Below are positions 7,117 to 15,059 of a DNA stretch of 44,210 bases, in pieces (positions within the stretch are counted from its first letter, which is position 1; each line of letters starts with the position of its first letter). Below the pieces are notes generated by a model that did not search any database, was not told where the DNA came from, and saw nothing but the letters and a program-made list of their open reading frames with translations. Position numbers and translations under genes: made by a program. The stretch covers positions 1-44,210 of the forward strand of contig JAVECW010000129.1 of NCBI GenBank assembly GCA_030841285.1. Reading direction: 5' to 3'. Origin of the DNA: Microbacteriaceae bacterium (GTDB taxonomy: Bacteria > Actinomycetota > Actinomycetes > Actinomycetales > Microbacteriaceae).

Positions 7117-8490
7117 ATGACTGACATCCTCACCGCCTCCACGCCCTCTCCTGCTCCGGCCGCCCCGGTGTCCCAGGAGCGACGGATCGTCACGGCCATC
7201 CCGGGACCAGCGTCGCGAACCATCCACGAGCGACGGCTCGCTGTGGTCCCCACGGGGGTTTCGTCGATCCTCCCGGTCTACATCGCCAGGGCGCACGGTG
7301 CGATCCTCGTCGACGTCGACGACAACCAGTTCATCGACCTGGGCGCCGGCATCGGCGTGACCACGATCGGGCACACCGAGGAGGCCGTGGTGGATGCCGC
7401 CGCGGCTCAGCTGCACAACGTCATCCACACCCTCTTCACCGTCACGCCATACGAAAAGTACGTGCGGGTCGCCGAGCTGCTCGCCGAGCACACGCCCGGC
7501 AGTCACGCCAAGAAGACGGTCCTCGTCAACTCGGGCGCCGAGGCGGTCGAAAACGGCGTCAAGATCGCGCGCAAATACACGGGTCGTCGCGGAATCGCCG
7601 TGCTCGACCACGCCTATCACGGTCGTACCAACCTCACGATGGCCATGAACTTCAAGGCCATGCCGTATGCCACGGGCTTCGGGCCATTCGCGGGTGATGT
7701 CTACCATGCACCGAGCTCATACCCGTATCACGACGGCCTGAGCGGCGCGGATGCCGCCGCCCGCACGATCGCGTATCTCGAGAAGCTCGTCGGCGCATCC
7801 GATCTCGCCTGCCTCGTTGTCGAGCCCATCCAGGGCGAGGGCGGTTTCATGGTGCCGGCCGATGGCTACCTGCCAGCCCTGCAGGAGTGGTGCACAGCGA
7901 ACGGCGTCGTCTTCATCGCCGACGAGATCCAGAGCGGCATGGCCCGCACGGGCGCATACTACGCGAGCGAGCATTTCGGCCTCGTGCCCGACCTCGTGCT
8001 GAGCGCGAAGGGCATCGCAGGCGGACTCCCGCTCGCGGCCGTCACGGGCCGCGCCGAAATCATGGATGCCGCCCAACCCGGCGGGCTGGGCGGCACGTTC
8101 GGCGGCAACCCCGTCGCTGCCGCCGCTGCCGTCGCGGTCTTCGAACAGATCGAGAAGAACAACCTGCTCGCCGAAGCCGGGCGGATCGAGGCGACGCTCA
8201 AACCGGCGCTGCTCGAGCTGCAGAAGAAATACGACATCATCGGCGACGTCCGCGGCATCGGCGCGATGCAGGCGATCGAGCTCGTCAAGCCAGGCACGGC
8301 GTCGACAACCAAGGAGCCCAACGCGAGCGCCGTCGGCTCGATCACGGAATACGCGGCCCAGCACGGCGTGCTCGTGCTCTCGGCCGGCACGTACGGCAAT
8401 GTGTTGAGGTTCCTGCCGAGTCTCGCCATCACCGACGAACTCATCGCTGACGCCGTCTCGGTACTCGACGAAGCGTTCGCGCGCCTGTGA
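7117..8490 (+). CDS. gabT: 4-aminobutyrate aminotransferase (second copy)
   Basis: This is a second PLP-dependent GABA:2-oxoglutarate aminotransferase, 457 residues, closely similar along its whole length to the copy at 3367. It shares AILVDVD-NQ-IDLG-GIGVTTIGH, HTLFTVTPYE, SGAEAVENGVKIARKYTGR, VEPIQGEGGF, DEIQSGMARTG and the PLP lysine in SAKGIAGGLPLAA (K298). The N-terminal 20 residues are Ala/Pro-rich and not part of the fold. The stop overlaps the GTG of the asparaginase gene by 4 nt, so the two are coupled; both feed nitrogen to glutamate/aspartate metabolism. The two copies may differ in substrate (GABA, 5-aminovalerate, beta-alanine) or in regulation: their upstream regions are unrelated. 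Confidence 0.94.
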   Translation: MTDILTASTPSPAPAAPVSQERRIVTAIPGPASRTIHERRLAVVPTGVSSILPVYIARAHGAILVDVDDNQFIDLGAGIGVTTIGHTEEAVVDAAAAQLHNVIHTLFTVTPYEKYVRVAELLAEHTPGSHAKKTVLVNSGAEAVENGVKIARKYTGRRGIAVLDHAYHGRTNLTMAMNFKAMPYATGFGPFAGDVYHAPSSYPYHDGLSGADAAARTIAYLEKLVGASDLACLVVEPIQGEGGFMVPADGYLPALQEWCTANGVVFIADEIQSGMARTGAYYASEHFGLVPDLVLSAKGIAGGLPLAAVTGRAEIMDAAQPGGLGGTFGGNPVAAAAAVAVFEQIEKNNLLAEAGRIEATLKPALLELQKKYDIIGDVRGIGAMQAIELVKPGTASTTKEPNASAVGSITEYAAQHGVLVLSAGTYGNVLRFLPSLAITDELIADAVSVLDEAFARL

Positions 8491-9506
8491 CCGCAACAGC
8501 GGCCGTGACGGCAACATTCTCCGGCGAGGAGGCCGTCGAGCTTGCCGTCGTCGAACGCAGCGGCTTCATCGAGTCCCGCCACGTCGGCTCTGCCATCGTG
8601 CTCAACCCGGAAGGCGCAGTCGTGCGATCGCTCGGCAACCCGGCCGCGCCGATCTTCCCGCGCTCGAGCATGAAGCCGTTCCAGGCGCTCGCGGTCTTAG
8701 GCGCCGGTGTCGCGCTCAGCGGCCCATCCGCGGTGCTCGCGACGGCCAGCCACGCGGCGACGCCCGCACACATTTCGGTCGTGCGCGGGCTGCTCGCCCA
8801 GGCCGACCTGCCGGAGGCGGCGCTGCTCTGCCCGAGCGACTGGCCGCTGGACTCCGGCGCCCGCGACGACCTGATCCGCTCGGGTATTGCCAAGCAGCCG
8901 CTTTACATGAACTGCTCCGGCAAGCATGCCTCGATGCTGCTCGCCTGCGTGCAGAACGGCTGGGCCACCGAGAGCTACCTCGATCCGCAGCATCCGCTGC
9001 AGGTGCAGATTCGCGACGTGGTCGAACGCCTCACCGGCGAGAAGGTCACCGCGACGGGTGTCGACGGCTGCGGAGCGCCCGTGCACGCGATGTCCCTCTC
9101 GGCGCTCGCCCGCGGCATCCACCGCATTGCGACGGCGTCGGAGAACTCACCGTTCGCGCTGTACCGCAACGCGGCCGTGCTCAAGCGTGCGGTGCTCGAA
9201 AACGGGTGGGCCATTGACGGCCCCGGCCGCGCGAACACCGTCGTGATCGAGCGCCTCGGTGTCTTCGCCAAGGGCGGCGCTGAGGGCGTCATGATCATGG
9301 CGGCGCCGGACGGCACGACCGTCGCGCTCAAGGTGCTCGACGGCAGCCTGCGTGCGGCGACGATCGTTGCTCTCGCGCTACTGGCGGATGCCGGCGCCAT
9401 CGACCACGCGGATGTCGACGCCGTGCGCCCGGACCTCGATCTCGCGATCCACGGCGGTGGAGCGCGTGTGGGCAGCATCCGAGCGAGCTACCCCGGCTCG
9501 AACTAG
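8487..9506 (+). CDS. asparaginase, AnsA/Asparaginase_II (Rhizobium etli) type
   Basis: This hydrolyses L-asparagine to aspartate and ammonia. The 339-residue protein is not of the E. coli AnsB type or the plant type. It belongs to the third asparaginase class, named after R. etli AnsA, recognised by SRHVGSAIV, FPRSSMKPFQALA, the MNCSGKHASML motif with its conserved Ser/Cys/Lys, TGVDGCGAPVHAMSL and GPGRANTVV. It is predicted to be cytosolic, with no signal peptide. The GTG start overlaps the gabT stop (GTGA), so it is translationally coupled to that gene. Eighteen bases separate its end from the converging potC. Confidence 0.93.
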   Translation: MTATAAVTATFSGEEAVELAVVERSGFIESRHVGSAIVLNPEGAVVRSLGNPAAPIFPRSSMKPFQALAVLGAGVALSGPSAVLATASHAATPAHISVVRGLLAQADLPEAALLCPSDWPLDSGARDDLIRSGIAKQPLYMNCSGKHASMLLACVQNGWATESYLDPQHPLQVQIRDVVERLTGEKVTATGVDGCGAPVHAMSLSALARGIHRIATASENSPFALYRNAAVLKRAVLENGWAIDGPGRANTVVIERLGVFAKGGAEGVMIMAAPDGTTVALKVLDGSLRAATIVALALLADAGAIDHADVDAVRPDLDLAIHGGGARVGSIRASYPGSN

Positions 9507-9524
9507 CGGTCTCGAACCCAAGGA

Positions 9525-10409
9525 TCAGACGGCCTCGGTCGCCCTCGCCAGCCGCTTGCGCCTGGACTCCGACGCGATCTGCGTGGTCACCACGATCGCG
9601 ATCGCGAGCAGGAAGACGGCGGAGGCGATCACATTGGCCTGCGCCGGGATGCCACGCGTCGCAGCCGTGTAGATGTAGGTCGGGAAGGTCTGCACCGAGC
9701 CGGAGTTGAAGTACGTGATGATGAAATCGTCGAAGCTGAGTGAGAACGACAGCAGGGCGGCGGCCAGGATGCCGGGCAGGAGCAGCGGGAAGGTGATCCG
9801 CCAGAACACCTGCGCCGGCGAGCCGTAGAGGTCTCGACCGGCCTCCTCAAGCGCGGGATCGAGACTCGCGATCCGAGCCTTCACCGTGACCACCACGAAG
9901 CTCAGGCAGAACAGCGTGTGCGCGGCGATGATCGTGCCGATCCCCTTCGGGACTCCGGCCGAGAGGAATTGTGCGGCGAGCCCCGCACCCATGACGACCT
10001 CCGGCGTCGCCATCGGCAGGAAGATCAGCAGGCTGATCGCGCCCCGCAACCGGAACCGATAGCGCACGAGGGCGATGGCGATCATTGTGCCGAGCACCGT
10101 GGCGACGACCGTGGCGACCACGCCGATGAGCATGCTGTTGCCGAACGCGGTGCACACACCCGGCTGGTCGCAGACGTTGAGCCAGTTGTTGAACGTGAAC
10201 CCACGCCAGGAGATGTTCGACTTGACCGACTGGTTGAACGAGAAGGCGATCGTGTAGACGATCGGAATCAACAGGAACACGAGGGCGAGGACGCTGTATG
10301 TCGGCAGCAGCCAGCGGCCGAGACCGAACCTGGCCCGCGGCGGCTTGGGAGCGAGCGTGTTCTCGGTCGCGACCGTTCGCCCGAGTGCGAGGGCTTCCTG
10401 GGCGCTCAC
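9525..10409 (-). CDS. potC: spermidine/putrescine ABC transporter permease PotC
   Basis: This is the second inner-membrane permease of a polyamine ABC importer, 294 residues. About six transmembrane helices are visible, starting with LPTYSVLALVFLLIPIVYTI. The cytoplasmic EAA loop that contacts the ATPase is present (LEEAGRDLYGSPAQVFWRITFPLLLPGI), together with the PotC-typical LSFSLSFDDFIITYF. A basic tail (SRRKRLAR) ends the protein. The GTG start overlaps the potB stop (GTGA). It is the last gene of potDABC. Substrate choice is set by PotD; putrescine or spermidine is the best guess from the family and from the putrescine catabolic genes nearby. Confidence 0.95.
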   Translation of the reverse strand: MSAQEALALGRTVATENTLAPKPPRARFGLGRWLLPTYSVLALVFLLIPIVYTIAFSFNQSVKSNISWRGFTFNNWLNVCDQPGVCTAFGNSMLIGVVATVVATVLGTMIAIALVRYRFRLRGAISLLIFLPMATPEVVMGAGLAAQFLSAGVPKGIGTIIAAHTLFCLSFVVVTVKARIASLDPALEEAGRDLYGSPAQVFWRITFPLLLPGILAAALLSFSLSFDDFIITYFNSGSVQTFPTYIYTAATRGIPAQANVIASAVFLLAIAIVVTTQIASESRRKRLARATEAV

Positions 10410-11314
10410 AGGAGATCATCCGTTCCGCTGCGCCTTACGTACGCGCTGACGATCACGAGAATGATCGCCATCAGGATGATCGAGAGCGCGGCAGCGGCCG
10501 GGTAATTGAGTTGCACGAGGAAGTTGCTCTGGATGACGTTGCCCATCATCGTCGAACTGGAACCACCGAGGAACTCACTGCTCGCATTCACGTAGTCGCC
10601 CGCGGCCGGAATGAAGGTGAGGAGGGTGCCGGACACGATCCCCGGCAGCGACAGCGGGATGGTGACCTTCCTGAAGGTCGCGAACGGTCCCGCGTAGAGG
10701 TCGTTGCTCGCCTCGAGGTAGCGCACATCGAGGCGTTCGAGCGTGGTGTACAGCGGCAGGCACATGAACGGGATGAAGTTGTACGTCAGGCCGAACACGA
10801 CGGCAACGGGCGTGCCAGTGATGTGATCCTGCGGGCCCAGGACCGAGAGCGCCTTGAGCGCACTCACGACGAACCCTTCATCCGAGAGGATCTGCTTCCA
10901 GGCCAGGGTGCGCAGCAGGAAGCTGATGAAGAACGGCGCGATCACGAGGACGAGCATGAGCCCCTGCAGGAGCGGCCACCGCCTGGCCTTCACACCGATG
11001 AAATACGCGAGCGGATAACTGAACAGCAGCGCGAAGACCGTCGCAAGGAGCGCGAAGAAGAACGACCGCAGGATCTGGGTGCTGTATTGCCCGACGACGT
11101 CGACGTAGGTCTGCCAGTTGAAGGCCGTGTCGAACTGGCCGAAGTTGGTCTCGGACGGCACTTGAAGCGAGGTGATGACGAGAGAAATGAACGGCACGAT
11201 GAAGAAGAGCACCAGGTAGAAGATGCCGGGCAGCAGCAGGACGAGCGCAATCCTGCTCTTCTTGCGCGGAGCCTCCTGGGTGACCGTCGGCCCCGCGAGC
11301 GCAGCGATGGCCAT
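10406..11314 (-). CDS. potB: spermidine/putrescine ABC transporter permease PotB
   Basis: This is the first permease of the polyamine importer, 302 residues, with about six membrane helices beginning at IALVLLLPGIFYLVLFFIVP. The EAA loop appears as LEASNDLYAGPFATFRKVTI. The segments VIAPFFISFLLRTLAWKQIL and FIPAAGDYVNASSEFLGG are typical of PotB. The N-terminal 20 residues are cytoplasmic and basic. It begins 2 nt after potA and overlaps potC by 4 nt, so all four transporter genes form one transcript. Confidence 0.95.
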   Translation of the reverse strand: MAIAALAGPTVTQEAPRKKSRIALVLLLPGIFYLVLFFIVPFISLVITSLQVPSETNFGQFDTAFNWQTYVDVVGQYSTQILRSFFFALLATVFALLFSYPLAYFIGVKARRWPLLQGLMLVLVIAPFFISFLLRTLAWKQILSDEGFVVSALKALSVLGPQDHITGTPVAVVFGLTYNFIPFMCLPLYTTLERLDVRYLEASNDLYAGPFATFRKVTIPLSLPGIVSGTLLTFIPAAGDYVNASSEFLGGSSSTMMGNVIQSNFLVQLNYPAAAALSIILMAIILVIVSAYVRRSGTDDLL

Positions 11315-11316
11315 GG

Positions 11317-12495
11317 CTAGACGACCGCCTCCGAGTCAAGCGCCGTGAGGTCCTCTGCCGTGCCGATCTGCTTCGCGCCGGCTTGCTCGGCGACATCCGC
11401 GAGTCCGAAGCCGTGATCGACCATCCAGCTCAGCCACACTTGCGCACCCAGGTTGGCAACGGGGCCGAACACCATGTTTTGTGCGAAACAGACCATCGAG
11501 CCCAGCCGCGGCACCTCGACGATGTACTGGGTGCTCACGCCGCTGAAGGAGACATCGATCACCCGGCCGGGGCCGATCACGTTCTGGCCGGCGACGGCGA
11601 CGGGATTCTCCATCAGGAGCGACAGCTTCTCCGGGCGTACACCGACGGTGACGGTGCCGGTGTGCACCTGCGCCCGACTGTTCGGCACCACGATCCGAGT
11701 GCCGGCGATGTCGACAGCGATCGTGTCCGCCGTCGACTCGACAACCGGCCCCGTGAACAGGTTGGACTGCCCGAGGAAGTTCGCGACGAACACCGTCTTA
11801 GGTAGCTCGTAAAGTTCCTCCGGCGCGCCCATCTGCTCGATCGCGCCCTTGTTCATGACCGCGACGGTGTCGGCCATGGTCATCGCCTCCTCCTGGTCGT
11901 GGGTGACATGCACGAAGGTGAGTCCGACCTCGGTCTGGATCGTCTTGAGCTCGAGCTGCATTTGGCGACGCAGCTTGAGGTCGAGCGCACCGAGCGGCTC
12001 GTCGAGCAGCAGGAGCGCCGGCCGGTTCACGACGGCGCGAGCCAGGGCCACCCGTTGCTGCTGGCCACCGGAGAGCTGCAGTGGTTTGCGCGCCGCGAGG
12101 TGATCGAGCTCGACCAGTCTGAGGGCCTCGTGCGCCTTCCCAACGGGATCGCCCACCTTGCGGCGGCGAAGACCGAAGGCCACGTTCTCGATCACGGTCA
12201 TGTGCGGGAACAGCGCGTAACTCTGGAAGACGGTGTTCACCGGCCGCTGGAATGGCTTCATTCCGGTGACGTCCTTGCCCCCGATGAGAACCTGCCCGCT
12301 CGTCGGCTCCTCGAGTCCGGCCACCAACCTCAGCGTCGTCGTCTTCCCACAACCGGACGGCCCGAGCAGCGCGAAGAACGACCCAGCCGGAACAGTGAGA
12401 CTGAGATCGTCGATCGCCGTGAAACCGGGAAAGCGCTTGTGGAGGCCGACGAGCTCGAGATCGGCCCCCGCCTCGGCGAAACTTCCAGCCACCAT
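11317..12495 (-). CDS. potA: spermidine/putrescine ABC transporter ATP-binding protein PotA
   Basis: This is the ATPase that energises the polyamine importer, 392 residues. It has Walker A GPSGCGKTT (K51), Q-loop VFQSYALFPHMTV, signature LSGGQQQRVALARA, Walker B LLLLDEPLGALD and the H-loop FVHVTHDQEEA. A C-terminal TOBE-like domain of about 150 residues (from VGVRPEKLSLL) follows, typical of PotA. The ATG at 12495 overlaps the potD stop (TGATG); a TTG one codon earlier is less likely. The order is potD-A-B-C rather than the E. coli A-B-C-D order. Confidence 0.95.
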   Translation of the reverse strand: MVAGSFAEAGADLELVGLHKRFPGFTAIDDLSLTVPAGSFFALLGPSGCGKTTTLRLVAGLEEPTSGQVLIGGKDVTGMKPFQRPVNTVFQSYALFPHMTVIENVAFGLRRRKVGDPVGKAHEALRLVELDHLAARKPLQLSGGQQQRVALARAVVNRPALLLLDEPLGALDLKLRRQMQLELKTIQTEVGLTFVHVTHDQEEAMTMADTVAVMNKGAIEQMGAPEELYELPKTVFVANFLGQSNLFTGPVVESTADTIAVDIAGTRIVVPNSRAQVHTGTVTVGVRPEKLSLLMENPVAVAGQNVIGPGRVIDVSFSGVSTQYIVEVPRLGSMVCFAQNMVFGPVANLGAQVWLSWMVDHGFGLADVAEQAGAKQIGTAEDLTALDSEAVV

Positions 12496-13715
12496 CAAGC
12501 CCCGAGTCCGACAGCCTCGAACTGTGCGGAGTACTTCGACTGTTCGGCGTTTGTGAGGGTCCTGAAGCCCTTGACCGTGGCGAGGGTCGACTCGTTCGGG
12601 AAGATCAACTGGTTCTCGGCCAGGGTCGGGTCGATCGACTGCATGGCTTCCTTCGCGCCCGCAACGGGAGTGATGTAGTTGACGTATGCCGCGACCGTCG
12701 CCGCGACTGTCGGGTCGTAGTAGTAGTTGATGAGCTTCTCGGCGTTGGCCTTGCGCGGCGACCCGATCGGGATGAGGTAGTTGTCACTCCACAGGGTGCC
12801 CCCTGTCTCGGGAATCGCGAATCCGAACTTCTCGCTGCCGACCTCGGCATTGATGGATGTCACGTCGCCCGACCACACGATGGCGGCGAGCGTGTCCTCG
12901 TTCTTCAGGTCATCCGCGTATGAGTTCCCCTTGATGTTACGGATCTGGCCGCTCTTCACCTGCTTCTGGAACTCATCGATCGCCTTCGTGAACTCCGCGT
13001 CGCCCCAGCCCTTGCTCGAGATGTCGACACCCTGCTCCAGCATGATCAGGCCCATGGTGTCGCGCATTTCGGAGAGCACGCCAACGCGACCCTTGAGTGC
13101 CGGATCCCAGAGGTCGGAGACCTGCTTGAGCCCGTTCGGGATCTTGTCCTTGTTCCAGGCCAGGCCGGCGAACCCGCTTTGCCAGGGCAGCGAATAGTTT
13201 CGACCCTTGTCGAAGTCGACGTTCCGGAGATTGGGGTTGAGATTCTTGATGTTCGGGATCTTGGCGTGGTCGAGCTTCTGGGTGTAGCCCAGGTTGATCA
13301 GCCTGCTCGCCATCCAGTCCGTCAGGCAGACCGTGTCAGCCCCGATGTCCTGTCCAAGCGCGAGCTGGTCCTTGACTTTCGCGTAGTAGGTGTTGTTGTC
13401 ATCGACGGCCACGTCGTACTTGACCTTGATCCCGCTCTGCTTCTCGAACTCGACGAGAGTCGGGTACTTTCCGTCGGCATCCTGGTCCAAATACAGCGCC
13501 CAGTTTGCCCAGGTGAGTGTCTTGTCGGTGGCGGACGTGTCGGCCGGCGATGTGAACTTGGGCTTGCTACCGCCAGGTGTGCATGCTGCGAGCGCGAGGG
13601 CGGCGGCGCTCGCTCCGGCGCCCGCGAGAACCGTGCGTCGCGTGACCTGGGATTGCCTGGCCTGTTGCACAAGTCTTCGGATCATCGGGTCTTCTGGCAG
13701 CTGCCTCTTATTCAC
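12495..13715 (-). CDS. potD: polyamine-binding lipoprotein PotD
   Basis: This is the extracellular substrate-binding lipoprotein of the polyamine importer, 406 residues. A twin-arginine-like TRRTVLAGAGASAAALALAAC signal ends in a lipobox Cys, suggesting Tat export followed by lipidation. The mature part has the family features LTWANWALYLD, YDVAVDDNNTYYAKV, ADTVCLTDWMASRLI, YSLPWQSGFAGLAWN and the hinge region WSDNYLIPIGS. The GTG start has a good Shine-Dalgarno (GAAGGAG, 7 nt upstream). It is divergent from ald across a 225-bp region holding repeated GAAAT motifs. The YSLPWQ segment and the acidic pocket are consistent with a diamine/polyamine ligand; which one is not shown. Confidence 0.94.
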   Translation of the reverse strand: MNKRQLPEDPMIRRLVQQARQSQVTRRTVLAGAGASAAALALAACTPGGSKPKFTSPADTSATDKTLTWANWALYLDQDADGKYPTLVEFEKQSGIKVKYDVAVDDNNTYYAKVKDQLALGQDIGADTVCLTDWMASRLINLGYTQKLDHAKIPNIKNLNPNLRNVDFDKGRNYSLPWQSGFAGLAWNKDKIPNGLKQVSDLWDPALKGRVGVLSEMRDTMGLIMLEQGVDISSKGWGDAEFTKAIDEFQKQVKSGQIRNIKGNSYADDLKNEDTLAAIVWSGDVTSINAEVGSEKFGFAIPETGGTLWSDNYLIPIGSPRKANAEKLINYYYDPTVAATVAAYVNYITPVAGAKEAMQSIDPTLAENQLIFPNESTLATVKGFRTLTNAEQSKYSAQFEAVGLGA

Positions 13716-13809
13716 GGCTGTGCTCCTTCGATCTCACTCGGGGTGGCGCCTCTACGTTGTGGTGGATTGATCCTGACACAGGCAGAACCAACTTGCAGCA
13801 CGGAATGGT

Positions 13810-13851
13810 GAAATCAGCTATTTCGAAACAAAATCTTCACGAAATCAGCAG
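13810..13851. promoter_or_regulatory. candidate Lrp/AsnC-type operator cluster between potD and ald
   Basis: In an AT-rich patch the 9-mer GAAATCAGC occurs twice in direct orientation (13810-13818 and 13841-13849), 31 bp apart, or about three helical turns. The first copy forms a 15-bp palindrome GAAAT-N5-ATTTC (13810-13824). The 13-mer ACGAAATCAGCAG (13839-13851) recurs with one change upstream of patD. No other intergenic region in the window carries this motif. Binding by the Lrp-type protein at 34607 is inferred. The surrounding 13716-13940 gap otherwise contains only the potD and ald ribosome-binding sites and a possible ald -10 (TACGCT, 13894-13899). Confidence 0.5.
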
Positions 13852-13940
13852 AAGGAGCCAGCTAATCCAGTCGATATCGTTTGTTTCTCGGGATACGCTG
13901 AGGAGCAGCCGAGAGGTCGACATCGACACGAAGGAGCGCC

Positions 13941-15059
13941 ATGAGGGTCGCCATTCCGCGCGAGACGAAGAACAACGAGTACCGCGTGGCAATCACGCCG
14001 GCCGGAGTGCACGATCTCGTCCTGAACGGTCACGACGTCATCGTCGAAACGGGCGCTGGCGCTGGCTCAACCATTCCTGACGAGGCATATCGTTCGGCCG
14101 GAGCGAGGATCGCGCCCGACGCCGCGAGCACCTGGGCGGCGGCAGAACTGCTTCTTAAAGTCAAGGAGCCGATTGCGGCCGAATACCCGTACTTCCGCGA
14201 GGGCCTCGTCCTTTTCACCTACCTTCACCTGGCAGCCGAGCCGGAACTCACGCACGCGCTGCGCGCGGCGGGCGTGACGGCGATCGCCTACGAGACCGTG
14301 CAACTCCCGAACCGCGTCCTGCCGCTCCTCGCCCCGATGAGTGAGGTGGCCGGCCGTCTCGCCCCCATCGTGGGAGCGAACACGATGCTGAAACCCAACG
14401 GCGGACCCGGTCTCCTCGTTCCCGGTGTTCCTGGCACGCATCCGGCCGTCGTGACGATCCTCGGCGGCGGCGTGGCTGGCACGAACGCGACAGGCGTCGC
14501 TGTCGGCCTCGGCGCCGAGGTCACCGTGCTCGATACGAACATTGCGCGCCTTCGCGAGCTCGACGCGCTCTATGCCGGCCGGATCAAGACGATCGCGTCC
14601 AACAGCTTCGAAATCGAGAAGGCCGTGGTCGCTTCCGACCTCGTCATCGGCTCGGTGCTCGTGCCGGGCGCGAGGGCGCCCAAGCTCGTGAGCAATGAGC
14701 TCGTGTCCCGGATGAAACCGGGAAGCGTGCTCGTCGACATCGCGGTGGACCAGGGCGGATGCTTCGCCGACTCCCACCCGACGACACACGCCGACCCCAC
14801 CTTCACGGTGCACGAGTCACTGTTCTATTGCGTGGCGAACATGCCCGGCGCCGTTCCGCACACCTCGACCTATGCGCTCACGAATGCGACCCTGCCGTAC
14901 GCACGCGCGCTGGCAAACCGCGGATGGCGCGAGGCCCTCCTGGCCGACGCCTCGCTCGCACTCGGCCTCAACACCCACGCGGGCGCCGTGACCAACGAGG
15001 CCGTCGCGAGCGGGCTGGGCCTCGAATCACGCTCGCTCGCCTCAGTTCTCGCCGCCTGA
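13941..15059 (+). CDS. ald: alanine dehydrogenase
   Basis: Ald interconverts L-alanine and pyruvate plus ammonia with NAD(H), used for alanine catabolism and redox balance. The 372-residue protein starts MRVAIPRETKNNEYRVAITP and keeps the known catalytic and binding residues R15, K75, H96 and D270. It has the Rossmann motif LGGGVAGTNATGVAVGLGA. The GAAGGAG ribosome-binding site lies 5 nt before the ATG. In mycobacteria ald is controlled by an Lrp-family activator (AldR). Here the upstream gap shared with potD carries repeated GAAATCAG motifs that could be its operator. The end overlaps the converging FtsK-like gene by 18 nt. Confidence 0.97.
   Translation: MRVAIPRETKNNEYRVAITPAGVHDLVLNGHDVIVETGAGAGSTIPDEAYRSAGARIAPDAASTWAAAELLLKVKEPIAAEYPYFREGLVLFTYLHLAAEPELTHALRAAGVTAIAYETVQLPNRVLPLLAPMSEVAGRLAPIVGANTMLKPNGGPGLLVPGVPGTHPAVVTILGGGVAGTNATGVAVGLGAEVTVLDTNIARLRELDALYAGRIKTIASNSFEIEKAVVASDLVIGSVLVPGARAPKLVSNELVSRMKPGSVLVDIAVDQGGCFADSHPTTHADPTFTVHESLFYCVANMPGAVPHTSTYALTNATLPYARALANRGWREALLADASLALGLNTHAGAVTNEAVASGLGLESRSLASVLAA

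Noticed and set aside
15042-15059. 18-bp convergent overlap of ald and the FtsK-like gene as a sign of truncation
   Set aside because: Both products end with plausible C-termini (ald at its usual 372 residues), so the overlap looks like ordinary compaction.
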